From: CAYYFX01 sp046330135
GTDB lineage: Bacteria > ARS69
Reading direction: 5' to 3'
Length of the DNA: 64,000 nt
Assembly: GCA_046330135.1 (NCBI GenBank)
Contig: JAXLTI010000009.1
Coordinates: 1 to 64,000, forward strand
How positions within the stretch are numbered: the stretch's first letter is position 1; every line of letters begins with the position of its first letter. Positions 60,717 through 64,000 of the stretch are shown here, piece by piece. The notes under the pieces are model-generated. The model saw only the letters and a program-made list of their open reading frames with translations. It did no database searches and was not told where the DNA came from. The translations under genes and the position numbers were made by a program.

Positions 60717-62291
60717 TTACCCTACTCGACGTCCCCGTGCGACCGCCGCGAGCGCCGCCGCGATGCTTCCGCCGATCGAAATCGCGCCGACCCAATCGCC
60801 GAGGCGGTCGAAGAGCGTGCGACCGCGCCGGAGAGGGACGTCCACGACCGAGAGCTTGCGCTGGAAGAGCGGCGTCTCGCCGAACGTCCGCCCCCACGGA
60901 TCCACGCCGACGGAGATGCCGGAGTTCGCGCACCGCGCCATCCCGCAGCCCGTCTCGACGCAGCGCGCCACCGCCATGTTCTTGTGCTGCTCGGCGCCCG
61001 AGCCCGCGCCGAACCACGAGTCGTTCGTGATGTTCACGAGCAGCTGCGCCCCCCCGCTCGCGTAGTCCCGCACGAGGTCCGGGAAGATCGCCTCGAAGCA
61101 GACCAGATTGGCGAACTTCGTCCCGCCGACGTCGAACACGACGCGTCCGTGCCCCGGCAGGAAGTCGGCCTCCCCGAAGTCGAGCCGCGCCAGGAACGGC
61201 ACCCACTGGGAGAAGGGGATCCGCTCCCCGAACGGCACCAGGCGAACCTTGTCCATGCGGCCGGCGAGGCGGCCCGTGGCGTCGAAGTAGGCGCCGGTGT
61301 TCGTGTACGTGACGTGCTTCTCGCCGCTCGGCTCGGTCACGATCTGATAGTCCGGCACGCCCACGAACAGGGGCGTGCGCAGCTCGGCCGCCAGCTCCTC
61401 GATCCACGGCCGCCACTCCCGATCCTCCAGGAGATAACAGGGCGCCGCCGTCTCCGGCCACACGACGAGCTTCGCGCCCCGCTCCACGCCCTGCCGCGTC
61501 AGATCCTCCATCGCCTGGAAGATCTGCGTGCGCCGCTCGGGGGCCCACTTCTCCTCGTTGCCGACGTTCGGCTGGACCAAGGCCACCCGAATCGTGGCGA
61601 GCGGCGGCTTCTCGAGGAGGCGGAGCCCGCCGAGGAGGGGCGGCAGCGCGAGGACGACGAGGAACGCTGCGAGAGCGACGCCGCGGCGGGAGTCGCCGCG
61701 GAGCAGCGGCAGCGCGAGCGCGTTCACCGCGACGATCCAGAACGTCACGCCCGTGATTCCCGCCGCCGCCGCGATCTGCAGCGCCGGAAGGAACGCCACC
61801 ATGGAGTAGCCGAGCTGGCCCCACGGGAAGCCGAGCTCGCCGGAGCCGCGGAGGATCTCGATCGCGGTCCACAGCGCGCCGGCCGCGAAGGGCGCGGGCA
61901 GGCGGGTCCGCGCGCGCACGAGCACGTACAGCCACGCGAACAGCCCGACGTAGAGCGCGAGGTACGACACGATCGCGAGCGTTCCCGGGTAGCGAACCCA
62001 CGGGATCGTGAGCGCGGGCGCATCGAGGAGGACGATCCACCAGAGGAGCGCTCCGTAGAGCAGGACCCCGGCCGCGAACCCCGCGCCGAACGCGCGCGAG
62101 GCCCAACCCCGCGTGCCGACGCGGGCGGCGGTGGCCAGGCTCTCGAGCGCCGCGAGGAGCGGCAGGAGCCCCACGAGCGCCGCCGGCCAGAGGCGGAACG
62201 GCGGGAAGGCGAGCGCGAGGAGCGCGCCGGACGCGGCGCCGCGGAGCAGGAGGGCAGGGCGGCGCGGGAGCCCGTCCGGCGCGGAGGTCAC
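60717..62291 (-). CDS. lnt: Apolipoprotein N-acyltransferase
   Basis: An inner-membrane protein of 524 residues that adds the third acyl chain to lipoproteins. The nitrilase-like catalytic triad is visible: Glu280 (VVWPET), Lys348 (DKVRLVPFGE) and Cys398 (LVCFE). The N-terminal part is polytopic. Its presence means mature lipoproteins are triacylated, as expected for a diderm with outer-membrane lipoproteins. GTG at 62291 is seven bases after the apgM stop. Together with lgt at 38408, it would process the lipobox proteins encoded in this window. Confidence 0.95.
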   Translation of the reverse strand: MTSAPDGLPRRPALLLRGAASGALLALAFPPFRLWPAALVGLLPLLAALESLATAARVGTRGWASRAFGAGFAAGVLLYGALLWWIVLLDAPALTIPWVRYPGTLAIVSYLALYVGLFAWLYVLVRARTRLPAPFAAGALWTAIEILRGSGELGFPWGQLGYSMVAFLPALQIAAAAGITGVTFWIVAVNALALPLLRGDSRRGVALAAFLVVLALPPLLGGLRLLEKPPLATIRVALVQPNVGNEEKWAPERRTQIFQAMEDLTRQGVERGAKLVVWPETAAPCYLLEDREWRPWIEELAAELRTPLFVGVPDYQIVTEPSGEKHVTYTNTGAYFDATGRLAGRMDKVRLVPFGERIPFSQWVPFLARLDFGEADFLPGHGRVVFDVGGTKFANLVCFEAIFPDLVRDYASGGAQLLVNITNDSWFGAGSGAEQHKNMAVARCVETGCGMARCANSGISVGVDPWGRTFGETPLFQRKLSVVDVPLRRGRTLFDRLGDWVGAISIGGSIAAALAAVARGRRVG

Positions 62292-62298
62292 TCTCGGG

Positions 62299-63510
62299 TC
62301 AGGCCCCGAACTTGTTGAGGCGACCCGCCGCGGCGAGCGCGAGCGGCATGAGGTCGCGCGACGGGAAGCGACCGAGCGCGCCGCGCCGGCAGGCGGTCTC
62401 GCCGAACTCGCGCACGTCGTCCACGTAGGTCGTCCCGCCGCGCATGACGAGCGGAACGGGGTGATACGAGTGCGAGCGCATGAGCGATGGCGTGGAGTGA
62501 TCCCCCGTCACCATCACCAGGTCCGGCTTCGCCGCGTCCACGGTCGGCAAGAGAGCGTCCACCTTCTCGATCACCGCGACCTTCCGGTCGAAGTCCCCGT
62601 CCTCGCCGGCCGAGTCGGTCTGCTTGACGTGCAGGTACACGAAGTCCGACGTGGCGAGCGCGCCCGGCAGCGCGTCGAACTCCGCCTCGATCGAGGGCAT
62701 CTCGGGCAGCACGTTCATGCCGACCAGCCGCGCGAGCCCGCGGTACATGGGGTACATCGCGATCGCCGACGCCGACAGCGCGAACTTCTCGCGGAACGGG
62801 GGCGGCGGGCGCCAGCCGGCGAAGCCGCGCAGCAGGATCTCGTTCGCGGCCTTCTCGCTCGCGAGGATCTTCCGCGCCTGCGCGAGGAACGACCCCACCA
62901 CCTCGGAGGCGCGGCGCGCCCCCGGCGAGTCCGTTCTCGGATGCGGCGCGAGCGAGGGCACGCCCGTGGCCTGCGGATCGGTGTCCGAGATCTCGTCGCC
63001 GAGGCCGTCGCCGCGGAACACGACCACCGCGCGGTGCTCCTTCTCCGCGCGGAGCGTGACCTCGATGCCGGGGATGCGGATCCCGTCCGCGAGCCGCGCG
63101 ACGATGCGCTTGCACTCGTCCGTGGGGATGCGCCCCGCACGACGGTCGACGATGCGGCCCTGCGCGTCCTGCGTGGCGAAGTTGATCCGCGCGGCCACGT
63201 CGCGCCCGGTCATCTCGAGGCCCGCGCCGAGCGCCGAGAGGACGCCCCGACCCACGTTCTCCGCGATCGGGTCGTACCCGAAGAGAGCGAGATGCGCCGG
63301 GCCGCTGCCGGGCGTGATGCCGGAGCCCACCGGATCCAGAAGTCCCACGGCGCCTTCCGCCGCCCAACGATCGAGGTTCGGCTTCCGCGCGCTCTCGAGC
63401 TCGGTCTTGCCCGAGGCGGGGCGCGGGAGACCCCCGAGGCCGTCGAACACGAGGAGGAGGATCTTCGCCTTCGACGCGTTGAACAGATCGGGCAGGATGT
63501 TTCCGGACAC
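62299..63510 (-). CDS. apgM: 2,3-bisphosphoglycerate-independent phosphoglycerate mutase, ApgM type
   Basis: A protein of 403 residues of the archaeal-type cofactor-independent mutase family (alkaline-phosphatase superfamily). It opens KILLLVFDGLGG; the active-site Ser region appears as GSGPAHLALFGYDP, and late motifs include HVKQTDSAGEDGD and TGDHSTPS. It interconverts 2- and 3-phosphoglycerate. The GTG at 63510 has GGGAGG about five bases upstream and precedes the domain by about 16 residues. A TATCCT at 63538-63533 could be its -10, though no good -35 goes with it. Confidence 0.92.
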   Translation of the reverse strand: MSGNILPDLFNASKAKILLLVFDGLGGLPRPASGKTELESARKPNLDRWAAEGAVGLLDPVGSGITPGSGPAHLALFGYDPIAENVGRGVLSALGAGLEMTGRDVAARINFATQDAQGRIVDRRAGRIPTDECKRIVARLADGIRIPGIEVTLRAEKEHRAVVVFRGDGLGDEISDTDPQATGVPSLAPHPRTDSPGARRASEVVGSFLAQARKILASEKAANEILLRGFAGWRPPPPFREKFALSASAIAMYPMYRGLARLVGMNVLPEMPSIEAEFDALPGALATSDFVYLHVKQTDSAGEDGDFDRKVAVIEKVDALLPTVDAAKPDLVMVTGDHSTPSLMRSHSYHPVPLVMRGGTTYVDDVREFGETACRRGALGRFPSRDLMPLALAAAGRLNKFGA

Positions 63511-63647
63511 GTGGTCCTCCCGGAGGCCGGGGAGGATAGCACGCGTGCCGCGCCCCGGCCACGCGATGCCGCGGACCCGGTCCGCGAGACGGCGCGCCGG
63601 CGGGAGCGAGGGTGCCGCGAGCGCACCCGTTCCTGGCGTCGCCCTGC

Positions 63648-64000
63648 TCAGTCGCGGCGAAGGGCGTCGAGGAGCGAGCGCCTTCGGCCCACTTCTTCGC
63701 CGGCGTAGTTGCGGATGGGGCCGCCGTGGAAGCGCTCGAGGCGCTCGCGGGCCGCATCGCCGATCACTCCCAGCTGCAGCAGCGTCTCGATCACCGCGAA
63801 GTCGCCGCTGCGCGCGTCGCCGGCGGCGGCCTTCGCGGCCAGCGCTACGCCGCGGCCGTCGTCCTCGCGCCATGCCACGATGTGGAAGCCCTCGGCCCCG
63901 CCCTTCGCGAGAAGCGGTCGCTCCGCGGCGCGAGCCAGCTCCGTGTCGAAGCGGCCCGTCCCCGCCACCATCTCGGGGTGAGCGGCCATGGCGTCGAACA
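63648..64000 (-). CDS. Asparaginase II family protein, 3' part (5' end outside window)
   Basis: The visible 117 residues are the C-terminal part of an L-asparaginase II-type protein: AMAAHPEMVAGTGRFDTELAR, then LLAKGGAEGFH and GVALAAKAAAGDAR. These blocks match the second half of that family, which is unrelated to the classical bacterial asparaginase. The reading frame is open to the window edge, so the start lies beyond base 64000; an ATG at 63989 is internal. It ends 137 bp before apgM on the same strand. Confidence 0.75.
   Translation of the reverse strand, partial: FDAMAAHPEMVAGTGRFDTELARAAERPLLAKGGAEGFHIVAWREDDGRGVALAAKAAAGDARSGDFAVIETLLQLGVIGDAARERLERFHGGPIRNYAGEEVGRRRSLLDALRRD

Noticed and set aside
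1..64000. tRNA, rRNA, CRISPR and insertion-sequence genes
   Set aside because: I looked for cloverleaf-like patterns, regular short repeats and transposase motifs and saw none that hold up; a covariance-model search would be needed to exclude small RNAs.

Overview
The window is very G+C-rich and gene-dense, with no rRNA, tRNA, CRISPR array or transposase gene that I can see. It encodes a diderm bacterium: lgt, lnt, many lipobox signal peptides and a Wza-type export protein are present. Two secreted proteases end in FlgD-like Ig domains, and there are several TPR-carrying membrane or lipoprotein enzymes. This combination suggests an uncultured lineage near the FCB group (Eisenbacteria or Krumholzibacteria-like). 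That placement is inference from gene style, not from a marker tree. Starts are often GTG or TTG, and neighbouring genes very often overlap by four bases (GTGA or ATGA).

Layout. 1-59: end of a dispersed repeat. 60-8400: a Thr-type 'sulfatase'-TPR lipoprotein, divergent from a secreted HExxH protease, then a membrane glycosyltransferase-TPR protein coupled to a beta-helix protein. 8163-9224: a free-standing transcription unit (promoter, 5' hairpin, long leader, small Cys-rich secreted protein, strong terminator). 9379-14788: three coupled sulfatase-like TPR lipoproteins. 15050-16825: a lytic transglycosylase with three LysM domains. 16852-23797: surface polysaccharide genes (WecA-like, two GT4, a GDP-fucose-synthase-like enzyme, AsnB). 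24022-26097: exported M3 peptidase. 26173-26604: repeat copy. 26606-31275: small membrane protein, cysC, sat and a six-SLBB polysaccharide export protein. 31488-36521: a giant C25 peptidase with a beta-propeller inside its catalytic domain. 36714-44591: comF, then aroE-lgt-rodA-mrdA-mreD-mreC-mreB. 44861-46840: exported PHP-domain protein. 46846-47255: second full repeat copy. 47256-63510: a long minus-strand run with the purine genes purF-purS-purQ-purL-purB, then htrA, fsa, truA, ecfT, a membrane glycosyltransferase, speA, lnt and apgM. 63648-64000: 3' part of an asparaginase II gene.

How it fits together. One group builds and exports a surface polysaccharide; sat plus cysC would supply PAPS, so it may be sulfated. 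One group builds the lateral cell wall and processes lipoproteins. One makes purines. Around these sit exported proteases and lipoprotein hydrolases. Several promoters share the form TTGAC(A/C)-N17/18-TAnnnT.

The most unusual items are a roughly 400-bp intergenic element with a perfect 26-bp inverted repeat, present in two full copies plus one end, each placed just past the stop codon of a minus-strand gene; the stand-alone leader and secreted-protein unit at 8163-9224; the propeller insertion in the C25 peptidase; the tandem sulfatase-like lipoproteins that lack the formylglycine Cys/Ser; and a PurS made of two fused PurS-like halves.
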